Below are positions 1 to 7,628 of a stretch of 64,000 nt of DNA, in pieces. The position numbers and the translations under genes are program-made. Positions within the stretch are counted from its first letter, which is position 1; each line of letters starts with the position of its first letter. The notes under the pieces were generated by a model. It was not told the origin of the DNA, did not search any database, and was given only the letters and a program-made list of their open reading frames with translations. Source of the stretch: Mycolicibacter sp. MU0102 (lineage in GTDB: Bacteria; Actinomycetota; Actinomycetes; Mycobacteriales; Mycobacteriaceae); contig NZ_OY726398.1 in the NCBI RefSeq assembly GCF_963378105.1, positions 1,302,001 through 1,366,000 of the forward strand, given 5' to 3'.

Positions 1-885
1 AAGGCCGCGCTGTTCAAGACGTTCGCCGGCCTGGACTCCATTCCGATCGTGCTGGACACCAAGGACCCGGACGAGATCGTCGAGACGCTGGTGCGGCTGC
101 GCCCGTCGTTCGGGGCGGTCAATCTAGAGGACATCTCCGCCCCGCGATGCTTCGAGATTGAGCGGCGCGTGATCGAGGCGCTGGACTGCCCGGTGATGCA
201 CGATGACCAGCACGGCACCGCGATCGTGGCCTTGGCGGCCCTGCTGGGTGCGGCCAAGGTGCTCGACCGCGACATCGCGTCGCTGCGGGTGGTGGTTTCC
301 GGTGCCGGCGCTGCGGGTGTGGCCTGCGCGAACATCCTGCTCTCGAGGGGCATCTCGGAGATGATCGTGCTGGATTCGCAGGGCGTGCTGCATCCAGAGC
401 GCTCCGGCATGAACGACGTCAAGCTGGAGCTGGCGCAGCGGACCAATCCTCGTGGCCTTACCGGCGGTCTGGCCGAGGCTCTGGCCGGCGCCGATGTCTT
501 CCTGGGCGCGTCCGGAGGCGTGGTGCCCGAGGAGCTGATCGCGTCGATGGCGCCGGGTGGCGTGGTGTTCGCACTGTCGAACCCCGACCCTGAGATCCAC
601 CCCGACCTGGCAGCCAAGTACGCGGCGGTGGTGGCGACCGGCCGCAGCGATTTCCCCAACCAGATCAACAACGTGCTGGCCTTCCCGGGCGTGTTCCGTG
701 GTGCGCTGGACGCCGGTGCGCGCCGGATCACCGAGGCGATGAAGTTGGCTGCGGCAGAGGCGATTTTCTCCGTCGTCGCCGACGAGCTGGCGCCAGACCG
801 TATTGTGCCCAGCCCGCTGGACCCGCGGGTCGAGCCGGCCGTTGCGGCCGCTGTTGCGGCGGCGGCCGCCGACTCCGCGTCGTAG
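1..885 (+). CDS. NAD(P)-dependent malic enzyme, C-terminal part (5' end outside window)
   Basis: The reading frame is open from base 1 and gives 294 residues, so the N-terminus lies upstream of the window. Malic enzymes oxidatively decarboxylate malate to pyruvate and CO2 in the cytosol. Partial residues 66-71 read HDDQHG, a family hallmark of the malate/metal-binding part, and residues 101-106 (GAGAAG) form the dinucleotide-binding glycine loop. The C-terminal part ends in an Ala-rich tail. The sequence resembles the short bacterial malic enzymes rather than a protein fused to phosphotransacetylase, because it stops directly after the NAD domain. NAD versus NADP preference cannot be decided. 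lpqZ starts 8 bases downstream, so the two are probably co-transcribed. Confidence 0.93.
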   Translation, partial: KAALFKTFAGLDSIPIVLDTKDPDEIVETLVRLRPSFGAVNLEDISAPRCFEIERRVIEALDCPVMHDDQHGTAIVALAALLGAAKVLDRDIASLRVVVSGAGAAGVACANILLSRGISEMIVLDSQGVLHPERSGMNDVKLELAQRTNPRGLTGGLAEALAGADVFLGASGGVVPEELIASMAPGGVVFALSNPDPEIHPDLAAKYAAVVATGRSDFPNQINNVLAFPGVFRGALDAGARRITEAMKLAAAEAIFSVVADELAPDRIVPSPLDPRVEPAVAAAVAAAAADSAS

Positions 886-893
886 AGCGCACG

Positions 894-1748
894 GTGCCCA
901 GGCCGCTAGGACATCACCTGCGCCGCCTGGCGTTCGGATGTGCGGCTGCGCTGATCGCCGGTTGTAGTGCCCACCCGGGGCCGCCGCTGACTGTGGGAAT
1001 GTCGTCGGATCCGCAGTCGCAGGTCCTGGGCCATCTGTATGCGAGCGCGCTGCGCGGTACCGGTGCCGCGGTGCGGCTTGAGGTCGTCGCCGATCCGGTA
1101 GCCGGGTTGGATGCGGGGGAGTTGACCGTCGTCCCCGGTTTCACCGGCCGCTTCTTGGCGACGTTCGCGCGCGATTCCGCAGCCCGCTCCGATCGGGGCG
1201 TCTACTGGGCGCTGGCCGGCGCGCTGCCGGAGGGTCTCGCGGTCGGTGACTACGCCATGACCGCCGAGGACAAGCCCACATTGGCCGTGACGAAGGCGAC
1301 CGCGACCGCGTGGGGCGGCACCGACCTGCCCGCGCTCGTCAAACATTGCACCGGCTTGACGGTCGGCGCTGTCGCGGGAGCGCTGGCGCCGACTGTGGTG
1401 GGCCGTTGCCGGCTGCCGAAGTTACGCGAATTCCCTGATGACGCGGCGCTGTTCGCTGCGCTGAAGGCCCGCCAGATCACCGCGGCGTGGTCCAGTACTG
1501 CCGACCCTGACGTACCGCAAGGGACCGTGCTGCTCACCGATGCGCGCCCCGCACTGGTGCGCGCCGAGAATGTGGTGCCGCTGTATCGCCGAAATGAGTT
1601 GACCGAGGCCCAACTGTTGGCGGTCAATCAGGTGGCCGGCGTGCTCGACACCGATGCACTGATCGACATGCGCCGACAGGTGGGCGACGGCGCCGACCCA
1701 CAGGTTGTCGTGGACGCTTTCTTGGACGAGCACCCGCTGGGGCGCTAG
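894..1748 (+). CDS. lpqZ: LpqZ-like lipoprotein, osmoprotectant-type substrate-binding protein
   Basis: 284 residues from a GTG start. The N-terminus has two Arg, a hydrophobic stretch and a lipobox ending LIAGC with Cys at about residue 23, so it should be a membrane-anchored lipoprotein. The mature part (TVGMSSDPQSQVLGHLYASAL, then DPVAGLDAGELTVVPGFTG) has the pattern of glycine-betaine/choline ABC transporter binding proteins (OpuAC/ProX type). It agrees with my recollection of M. tuberculosis LpqZ in length and opening motif. No permease or ATPase genes adjoin it, so its transporter, if any, is encoded elsewhere or it acts alone. It lies 8 bases behind the malic enzyme and converges on the SDR gene. 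Confidence 0.85.
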   Translation: MPRPLGHHLRRLAFGCAAALIAGCSAHPGPPLTVGMSSDPQSQVLGHLYASALRGTGAAVRLEVVADPVAGLDAGELTVVPGFTGRFLATFARDSAARSDRGVYWALAGALPEGLAVGDYAMTAEDKPTLAVTKATATAWGGTDLPALVKHCTGLTVGAVAGALAPTVVGRCRLPKLREFPDDAALFAALKARQITAAWSSTADPDVPQGTVLLTDARPALVRAENVVPLYRRNELTEAQLLAVNQVAGVLDTDALIDMRRQVGDGADPQVVVDAFLDEHPLGR

Positions 1749-1760
1749 GGGCAGGACCCC

Positions 1761-2585
1761 CTAGCTGGGCCGGAATTTGGGCATGGCGAACGAGAACAGG
1801 CGTTGGTATCGCGAGCCCAGGATGCGCACGAGCAGGTCCAAAACCCGCGCGTCGTTTCCGATGAGCACGCGGGCCCGGTTTTTGCTGACGCCGTTGAGGA
1901 TCACTCGGGCCGCCTCTTCGGCAGTGGTAGAGGCCAGCCGCCGGTCGAAGAACTCGGCCATGCTCGCGGCGTCCAGCCCTTCGGCGACGGTGGCGTTGCG
2001 GGCAATAGCGGTCTTGATGCCGCCCGGGTGCACCGTGGTGACCTTGACCGGGTGCTTGGCGATGGCCATCTCCTGGTTCAACGCCTCGGTGAAGCCGCGG
2101 ACCGCGAACTTCGCCGCGTTGTAGGCGGCCTGGCCGGGTACGGACAGCAGTCCGAACAAACTGGAGATGTTGATGACGTGGCCGTCGCCGGATTCGATCA
2201 GGTGCGGCAAGAAGGCCTTGGTGCCGTTGACCACACCCCAGAAGTCGACGTCCATCACCCGTTCGATGTCCTTGAACGAGCTGATCTCGACGTCGCCGCT
2301 GAACGCGATGCCGGCGTTGTTGTAGATCTGGTTGACCTTGCCGAAGTGCTCTTTGACCTCTTCGGCGTAGGCGAGGAACGCTTCGCGCTCGGTGACGTCG
2401 AGGCGGTCGGCCTTGACCCGCACCCCCAGCTCGGTCAGACGCCGCTCGGTCTGGGCGAGCCCCTCGGTGTCGACGTCACTGATCGCCAGCTGCGCTCCGG
2501 AGCGGGCCAGCTCGATGGCCAGCGCTTGACCGATGCCTGAGCCGGCACCGGTGACGACGGCGACTTTCCCGGCGAATCCCTGCAT
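1761..2585 (-). CDS. Short-chain dehydrogenase/reductase (classical SDR)
   Basis: 274 residues. This is a classical SDR: the cofactor loop TGAGSGIG lies at residues 12-19, the NNAG motif at 89-92, the catalytic Ser at about 141-142, and Tyr155-x-x-x-Lys159 in the active site. An acidic residue after beta-2 (SDVD) suggests NAD(H) preference. The substrate is unknown; family members reduce or oxidise alcohols, ketones and steroids. The ATG at 2585 is preceded by a GGGGAG ribosome-binding site. The protein matches the Rv1245c position of the M. tuberculosis backbone. The relB/relE pair that I recall between Rv1245c and kgd in M. tuberculosis is absent here; a structured repeat region takes its place. 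Confidence 0.92.
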   Translation of the reverse strand: MQGFAGKVAVVTGAGSGIGQALAIELARSGAQLAISDVDTEGLAQTERRLTELGVRVKADRLDVTEREAFLAYAEEVKEHFGKVNQIYNNAGIAFSGDVEISSFKDIERVMDVDFWGVVNGTKAFLPHLIESGDGHVINISSLFGLLSVPGQAAYNAAKFAVRGFTEALNQEMAIAKHPVKVTTVHPGGIKTAIARNATVAEGLDAASMAEFFDRRLASTTAEEAARVILNGVSKNRARVLIGNDARVLDLLVRILGSRYQRLFSFAMPKFRPS

Positions 2586-2655
2586 GTGCTCTCCCCAACG
2601 GTTGGTGGAACACCGAGCTTATCCGGTACCGGCGGTACCGGATTCAGCGCCCCGG

Positions 2656-2711
2656 CGAGTGTGCGGTTTGGTAGGTATCACCGCCGTGTGGGTTACCAAA
2701 ACGCACACTCG
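2656..2711. repeat. Imperfect 18-bp inverted repeat between SDR and kgd
   Basis: Arms at 2656-2673 and 2694-2711 (right arm TACCAAAACGCACACTCG) are complementary at 17 of 18 positions around a 20-base loop. The element lies upstream of the SDR gene and downstream of kgd. It could be a dispersed mycobacterial repeat, a transcription terminator or a MITE-like remnant. No second copy was noticed in the window. Confidence 0.6.
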
Positions 2712-2718
2712 GCGCGCC

Positions 2719-2801
2719 GGCTTCGTGCCTCAGCCGAACGCCGAGTCGCTGCCTATGTCTCCCCGGCGTTCGGCTTCGTGCCTCAGCCGAACGCCGAGTC
2801 G
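2719..2801. repeat. 30-bp direct repeat of the kgd 3' end
   Basis: Bases 2719-2748 and 2772-2801 are identical over 30 bp (offset 53). The second copy contains the last codons and the stop codon of kgd (stop at 2783-2785). The first copy lies outside the gene. It looks like a local duplication of the gene's 3' end. Confidence 0.85.
2764..2796 (-). terminator. Hairpin overlapping the kgd stop codon
   Basis: Perfect 11-bp arms CGGCGTTCGGC (2764-2774) and GCCGAACGCCG (2786-2796) enclose an 11-base loop that contains the kgd stop codon. There is no T-run, which is usual for mycobacteria. Termination activity is inferred from position only. Confidence 0.5.
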
Positions 2802-5800
2802 ATGATCTCCTGCTGCTCGACCGCGTGCACCTTCGACGAACCCGATGACGGCGCCGACATCGCCCGCCGCGAGATCCGCTTGACCCCGGTCAGCTTCTCC
2901 GGCAACAGCTCCGGCAGTTCCAGACCGAACCGCGGCCACGCGCCCTGGTTGGCCGGCTCCTCCTGCACCCAGAAGAACTCCCTTGCATTCGGGTAGCGGT
3001 CCAGGGTTGCGGCGAGGCGGCGCTTGGGCAGCGGGGCCAGCTGTTCGATCCGCACGATCGCGATGTCGTCGCGGCCGTCCTTGGTCTTCCGCGCGGCCAG
3101 TTCGTAGTAGATCTTGCCGCTGGTCAGCAGCACCCGGGTGACCTTGCTGCGGTCGCCCACGCCGTCCTCGTAGGTGGGTTCTTCGAGCACCGAGCGGAAC
3201 TTGACGTCGGTGAAGTCCTTGACGTCGCTGATCGCGGCCTTGTTGCGCAGCATCGACTTCGGCGTGAACACGATCAGCGGCCGCTGGATCCCGTCGAGGG
3301 CATGCCTACGCAGCAGGTGGAAGTAGTTCGACGGGGTCGACGGCATCGCGATCGTCATCGAGCCCTCCGCCCACAGCTGCAGGAAGCGCTCGATACGCCC
3401 GGAGGTGTGGTCCGGGCCCTGGCCCTCATGGCCGTGCGGCAGCAGCAGCACCACGTTGGACAGCTGGCCCCACTTGGCCTCACCGGAGCTGATGAACTCG
3501 TCGATGATCGACTGGGCGCCGTTGACGAAGTCGCCGAACTGCGCCTCCCACAACACCAGGGCGTCGGGGTTGCCGACGGTGTAGCCGTACTCGAAACCGA
3601 CGGCGGCGTATTCGGACAGCGGTGAGTCGTAGACCAGGAACTTGCCGCCGCTGGGGGTTCCGTCGGCGTTGGTGGCCAGCAGCTGCAACGGGCTGAACTC
3701 CGCGCCGTTGGCCTGGTCGATGATGATCGAGTGGCGCTGCGAGAAGGTGCCTCGGCGGGTGTCCTGTCCGGACAGCCGGATCAGCTTGCCTTCGGCGACC
3801 AGCGAGCCCAATGCCAGCAGTTCGGCGAACGCCCAGTCGACCTTGCCCTCGTACGCCATCTCCCGGCGCCGCTCCAGCACCGGCAGCACCCGCGGATGCA
3901 CGGTGAAGCCCTCAGGGATCGCCATGAACGCGTCGCCGATGCGGGCCAGCATTGCCTTGTCGACGGCGGTGTTCAGGCCGCGCGGCACCTGCTGCTCGGA
4001 CTCGACCGACTCACTGGGCAGCGCGGCATGCTTCTCTAGTTCGCGGATCTCGTTGAACACCCGCTCCAGCTGGCCGTGGTAGTCGCGCAGTGCGTCCTCG
4101 GCCTCTTTCATCGAGATGTCGCCGCGGCCGATCAGGTCCTCGGTGTAGCTCTTGCGGACGCTGTTCTTGGTGCCGATCACGTCGTACATGTACGGGTTGG
4201 TCATCGACGGGTCGTCGCCCTCGTTGTGCCCGCGGCGGCGGTAGCACAGCATGTCGATGATGACGTCCTTCTGGAACTTCTGCCGGAAGTCCACCGCCAG
4301 TCGGGCCACCCAGTCGCACGCTTCCGGGTCGTCGCCGTTGACGTGGAAGATCGGTGCGCCGATCATCTTGGCCACGTCGGTGCAGTACTCGCTGGAACGC
4401 GAGTAGTCCGGCGCTGTGGTGAAACCGATCTGGTTGTTGACCACGATGTGGATGGTGCCGCCGACCCGGTAGCCGGGCAGCAGCGCCATGTTCAGCGTTT
4501 CGGCGACCACGCCCTGGCCGGCGAAGGCGGCGTCGCCGTGCAGCATCATCGGCACCACCGAGAATGGCGGGTCTTCGTCGGTGCCCAGCGCGCCCCGGCC
4601 CAGCAGGTCCTGGCGGGACCGGACCAGTCCCTCCAACACCGGGTCGACGGCCTCCAGGTGTGACGGGTTGGCGGTCAGTGACACCTGAATGTCGTTGTCG
4701 CCGAACATCTGCAGGTACACGCCGGTGGCGCCCAGGTGGTACTTGACGTCGCCGGATCCGTGCGCCTCAGCAGGGTTGAGGTTGCCCTCGAACTCGGTGA
4801 AGATCTGCGAGTAGGGCTTGCCCACGATGTTGGCCAACACGTTGAGCCGGCCGCGGTGCGGCATTCCGATGACAACCTCGTCGAGGCCATGCTCGGCGCA
4901 CTGGTCGATGGCCGCGTCCATCATCGGGATGACGGTCTCGGCGCCCTCCAGGGAGAACCGCTTCTGGCCGACGTACTTGGTCTGCAGGAAGCTTTCGAAC
5001 GCCTCGGCGGCATTGAGCTTGCTCAGAATGTACTTCTGCTGCGCCACAGTGGGTTTGACGTGCTTGACCTCGATGCGCTCCTGCAGCCACTGCTGCTGCT
5101 CGGGCTCGAGGATGTGGGTGTACTCCACGCCGACGTGGCGGCAGTAGGCGTCGCGCAGCACCGACAGGATCTCGCGCAGCTTGCGGATGTCGCCGCCGGG
5201 CAGGCCCTCGACCTTGAATTCCCGGTCCAGGTCCCACAGCGTCAGGCCGTGGCTCTGCACATCGAGGTCGGGGTGGCTGCGGAAGCGGGTGTTGTCCAGG
5301 CGCAGCGGGTCGATGTCGGCCATCAGGTGCCCGCGGTTGCGGTACGCCGCGATCAGCTCGACGACGCGGGCGTTCTTGTCGACGATCGAGTCCGAGTTGT
5401 CGGTGCGCCACCGAATCGGCTCGTAGGGGATGGACAGTTCGAAGAAGATCTCGTCCCAGAACGCGTCCGAGAGCAGCATCTCGTGCACGGTGCGCAGGAA
5501 GTCGCCCGATTCCGCGCCCTGGATGATGCGGTGGTCATAGGTCGAGGTCAGGGTGATGACCTTGCCCACTCCGAGTTCGGCGATGCGGGCCTCGCTGGCG
5601 CCCTGGAATTCGGCGGGGTACTCCATCGCGCCGACGCCGATGATCGCGCCCTGGCCGGCCATCAGTCGCGGCACCGAGTGCACCGTGCCGATGGTGCCGG
5701 GGTTGGTCAGCGAGATCGTCACCCCGGCGAAGTCCTCGGCGGTGAGCTTGCCGTCGCGGGCCCGACGCACGATGTCTTCGTAGGCGTCGACGAACTGCGC

Positions 5801-6511
5801 GAAGCGCAGCGATTCCGAGCCCTTGATGGCAGCCACCACCAGGGAGCGCTTGCCGCCGGCGCCCTGCAGGTCGATGGCTAGCCCCAAGTTGGTGTGGGCC
5901 GGTGTGACGGCGTTCGGCTTGCCGTCGACCTCGGCGAAGTGCCGGTTCATGTTGGGGAACTGCTTGACCGCCTGCACGATCGCGTAACCCAGCAGGTGGG
6001 TGAAGGAGATCTTGCCGCCGCGGGTGCGCTTGAGCTGGTTGTTGATGACCACGCGGTTGTCGATCATCAGCTTGGCCGGCACGGCGCGCACGCTGGTGGC
6101 CGTCGGCACCTCCAGGGAGGTGGACATGTTTTTGACCACGGCCGCGGCGGCCCCACGCAACACCTGCAGCTCATCGTCGGCGAGCGGCGCGGGTGCTTGC
6201 GAGGCGGCGGGCTTGGCGGCCGGGGCCGGCTTAGCGGCGGCCGGGGCCGGCTTGGCGGCGGGAGCCGGGGCAGCAGCGGCCGGTGCCGCCGGGGCGGGTG
6301 CTGCGGGCGCCGGGGGAGCCGGTTGCGCGGCGGGGGCGGGGCGGGTCACCGCCGGCGCGGCCGCACCGTCACCGCGTTGCGCGTCGGGGGAGTAGTCGGC
6401 CAGGAACTCGTGCCAGCTCGGATCCACCGAGGAGGGATCCTCGCGGAATTTGCGGTACATCTCCTCGACTAGCCACTCGTTCTGACCGAAGGGTGAACTG
6501 ATACCGCTCAC
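2783..6511 (-). CDS. kgd: Multifunctional 2-oxoglutarate metabolism enzyme (decarboxylase / dehydrogenase E1-E2o fusion)
   Basis: 1242 residues from the GTG at 6511. The frame stays open to 6634, but the family starts at (S/N)ISSPFGQNEWLVEEMY, which fixes this start. Order of parts: short N-terminal E1-type helix segment; Ala/Pro-rich linker (about residues 55-115); succinyltransferase-like E2o catalytic domain ending in the STYDHRIIQG His motif (about 330); and a thiamine-diphosphate E1 dehydrogenase domain to the end. That domain carries MPHRGRLN, GDVKYHLG, HGDAAFAGQG and a ThDP motif with the HVNGDD and NN blocks. It feeds 2-oxoglutarate into succinyl-CoA, succinic semialdehyde or 2-hydroxy-3-oxoadipate in the TCA cycle. 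No lipoyl domain is present, as expected for this actinobacterial fusion. Confidence 0.97.
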   Translation of the reverse strand: MSGISSPFGQNEWLVEEMYRKFREDPSSVDPSWHEFLADYSPDAQRGDGAAAPAVTRPAPAAQPAPPAPAAPAPAAPAAAAPAPAAKPAPAAAKPAPAAKPAASQAPAPLADDELQVLRGAAAAVVKNMSTSLEVPTATSVRAVPAKLMIDNRVVINNQLKRTRGGKISFTHLLGYAIVQAVKQFPNMNRHFAEVDGKPNAVTPAHTNLGLAIDLQGAGGKRSLVVAAIKGSESLRFAQFVDAYEDIVRRARDGKLTAEDFAGVTISLTNPGTIGTVHSVPRLMAGQGAIIGVGAMEYPAEFQGASEARIAELGVGKVITLTSTYDHRIIQGAESGDFLRTVHEMLLSDAFWDEIFFELSIPYEPIRWRTDNSDSIVDKNARVVELIAAYRNRGHLMADIDPLRLDNTRFRSHPDLDVQSHGLTLWDLDREFKVEGLPGGDIRKLREILSVLRDAYCRHVGVEYTHILEPEQQQWLQERIEVKHVKPTVAQQKYILSKLNAAEAFESFLQTKYVGQKRFSLEGAETVIPMMDAAIDQCAEHGLDEVVIGMPHRGRLNVLANIVGKPYSQIFTEFEGNLNPAEAHGSGDVKYHLGATGVYLQMFGDNDIQVSLTANPSHLEAVDPVLEGLVRSRQDLLGRGALGTDEDPPFSVVPMMLHGDAAFAGQGVVAETLNMALLPGYRVGGTIHIVVNNQIGFTTAPDYSRSSEYCTDVAKMIGAPIFHVNGDDPEACDWVARLAVDFRQKFQKDVIIDMLCYRRRGHNEGDDPSMTNPYMYDVIGTKNSVRKSYTEDLIGRGDISMKEAEDALRDYHGQLERVFNEIRELEKHAALPSESVESEQQVPRGLNTAVDKAMLARIGDAFMAIPEGFTVHPRVLPVLERRREMAYEGKVDWAFAELLALGSLVAEGKLIRLSGQDTRRGTFSQRHSIIIDQANGAEFSPLQLLATNADGTPSGGKFLVYDSPLSEYAAVGFEYGYTVGNPDALVLWEAQFGDFVNGAQSIIDEFISSGEAKWGQLSNVVLLLPHGHEGQGPDHTSGRIERFLQLWAEGSMTIAMPSTPSNYFHLLRRHALDGIQRPLIVFTPKSMLRNKAAISDVKDFTDVKFRSVLEEPTYEDGVGDRSKVTRVLLTSGKIYYELAARKTKDGRDDIAIVRIEQLAPLPKRRLAATLDRYPNAREFFWVQEEPANQGAWPRFGLELPELLPEKLTGVKRISRRAMSAPSSGSSKVHAVEQQEIIDSAFG

Positions 6512-6649
6512 GACAGCTTCTCGCCTCGATTCCTGGTCGTTCGGCGTGGCACTTGCGCCCGCGCCCGCCTGCCTTACAAAGGCTAGCCCCTCGGAGATAT
6601 TCCGCCAGGCTCGCGGCCGATTGTCCGCCGGCACCGATCCCGCCGACAG

Positions 6650-7429
6650 CTATGCGGAGTGGGCATCACCGTCGTGCAGGGCCGGCACCAGGTGCAAATT
6701 CACCGGCCAGCGGCGGGCAGGTGGGCCGAACGCCTTGCGGGCATTGCCGATGATCTTCTTGCCCATCAGCCGGTTCCCGATCGCGCCGATCACCGCTCCC
6801 AGACCCACCGGCAACAGCTTGCCGAACGCCAGCGCCCCGCGTCGCAGGGTGAAGCGCTTGACGAAGTACCGCAGCAACCGCGAGTTCAACTCCTTGACCG
6901 CCGGAAGCGGCAGCGCGGCGACACCCGCGGAACCTTCGGCGAGCCACGCGCCGCTGGTGCGGCCCGGGCCGAGCAGGTCGGCGAGCGCGCCCTTGCCCTG
7001 ATCGCCCACCAACACCGCCAGCACCAGCGCGCGGCGCCGATCCCGGTTGTCCACCGGAATGCCGTGTACCTCCGCGACGGACAACACGAAGAACGCGGTG
7101 GCCTCCAGAAAGACCGCGGTCTCCCCGGCTACCGCCGACAGTGCCATCAAGGTGCCGATCGCCGGCACCGCCGCAGTGGCGCCCACCGCAGCGCCGCTGG
7201 CCGTCGCAGCCGCCAGGAAACGCTTCTCCAGCTTTGCTATCACCTGGGCCGGGTCGGCATCGGGATCAGTTCGTCGTAGGCGTTCCACATAGGCCCGTAC
7301 CGCCGGTCCCTGCACCCGCTCGCTGCGCTCGATGACCCGCGCGAGCACCCGGGCCGGCATGGTGGGCTTCTCTTCGTCGAAGGTCGGCGCCGGGGCCTGC
7401 GCCGGCCGTCGCCGTCGAAAGATGCCCAT
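6650..7429 (-). CDS. Conserved mycobacterial membrane-associated protein (Rv1249c-like)
   Basis: 259 residues. The ATG at 7429 is chosen because GGGAGG lies 5-6 bases upstream; a longer in-frame start at 7558 has no such support. The N-terminus is basic (MGIFRRRRPAQ). The middle contains Ala/Gly-rich hydrophobic stretches (about residues 100-140, AAVPAIGTLMALSAVAGETAVFL) and another near the C-terminus (LLPVGLGAVIGAIG), which suggests membrane association. I recognise the family only as conserved in mycobacteria at this place; the function is unknown. It lies upstream of kgd on the same strand and diverges from the MFS gene. The 199-bp space between the two starts (7430-7628) shows no operator I can support. 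Confidence 0.8.
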   Translation of the reverse strand: MGIFRRRRPAQAPAPTFDEEKPTMPARVLARVIERSERVQGPAVRAYVERLRRTDPDADPAQVIAKLEKRFLAAATASGAAVGATAAVPAIGTLMALSAVAGETAVFLEATAFFVLSVAEVHGIPVDNRDRRRALVLAVLVGDQGKGALADLLGPGRTSGAWLAEGSAGVAALPLPAVKELNSRLLRYFVKRFTLRRGALAFGKLLPVGLGAVIGAIGNRLMGKKIIGNARKAFGPPARRWPVNLHLVPALHDGDAHSA

Positions 7430-7628
7430 GGCTGCCTCCCGTTTGGACTCGGTGGTGTTCAGGCTAACGCGCTGCTTGTTGTTTACCCGTTTCAACGGAT
7501 GCCGGCGTCGCCCCGTAGCGAACAGCACCACGGCGATCCGAGTTGTTCCCGGCATCATCTGTCCGTAGCGTCGCAGTGAGGTGGGTTAATGCCCCGAACA
7601 GCACAGCGCAGCGACGGGAGGGCGGCGC

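Noticed and set aside
6512..6634. N-terminal extension of kgd to 6634
   Set aside because: The extra 41 residues do not match the family, whose start is at SSPFGQNEWLVEEMY; GTG 6511 gives the expected length.
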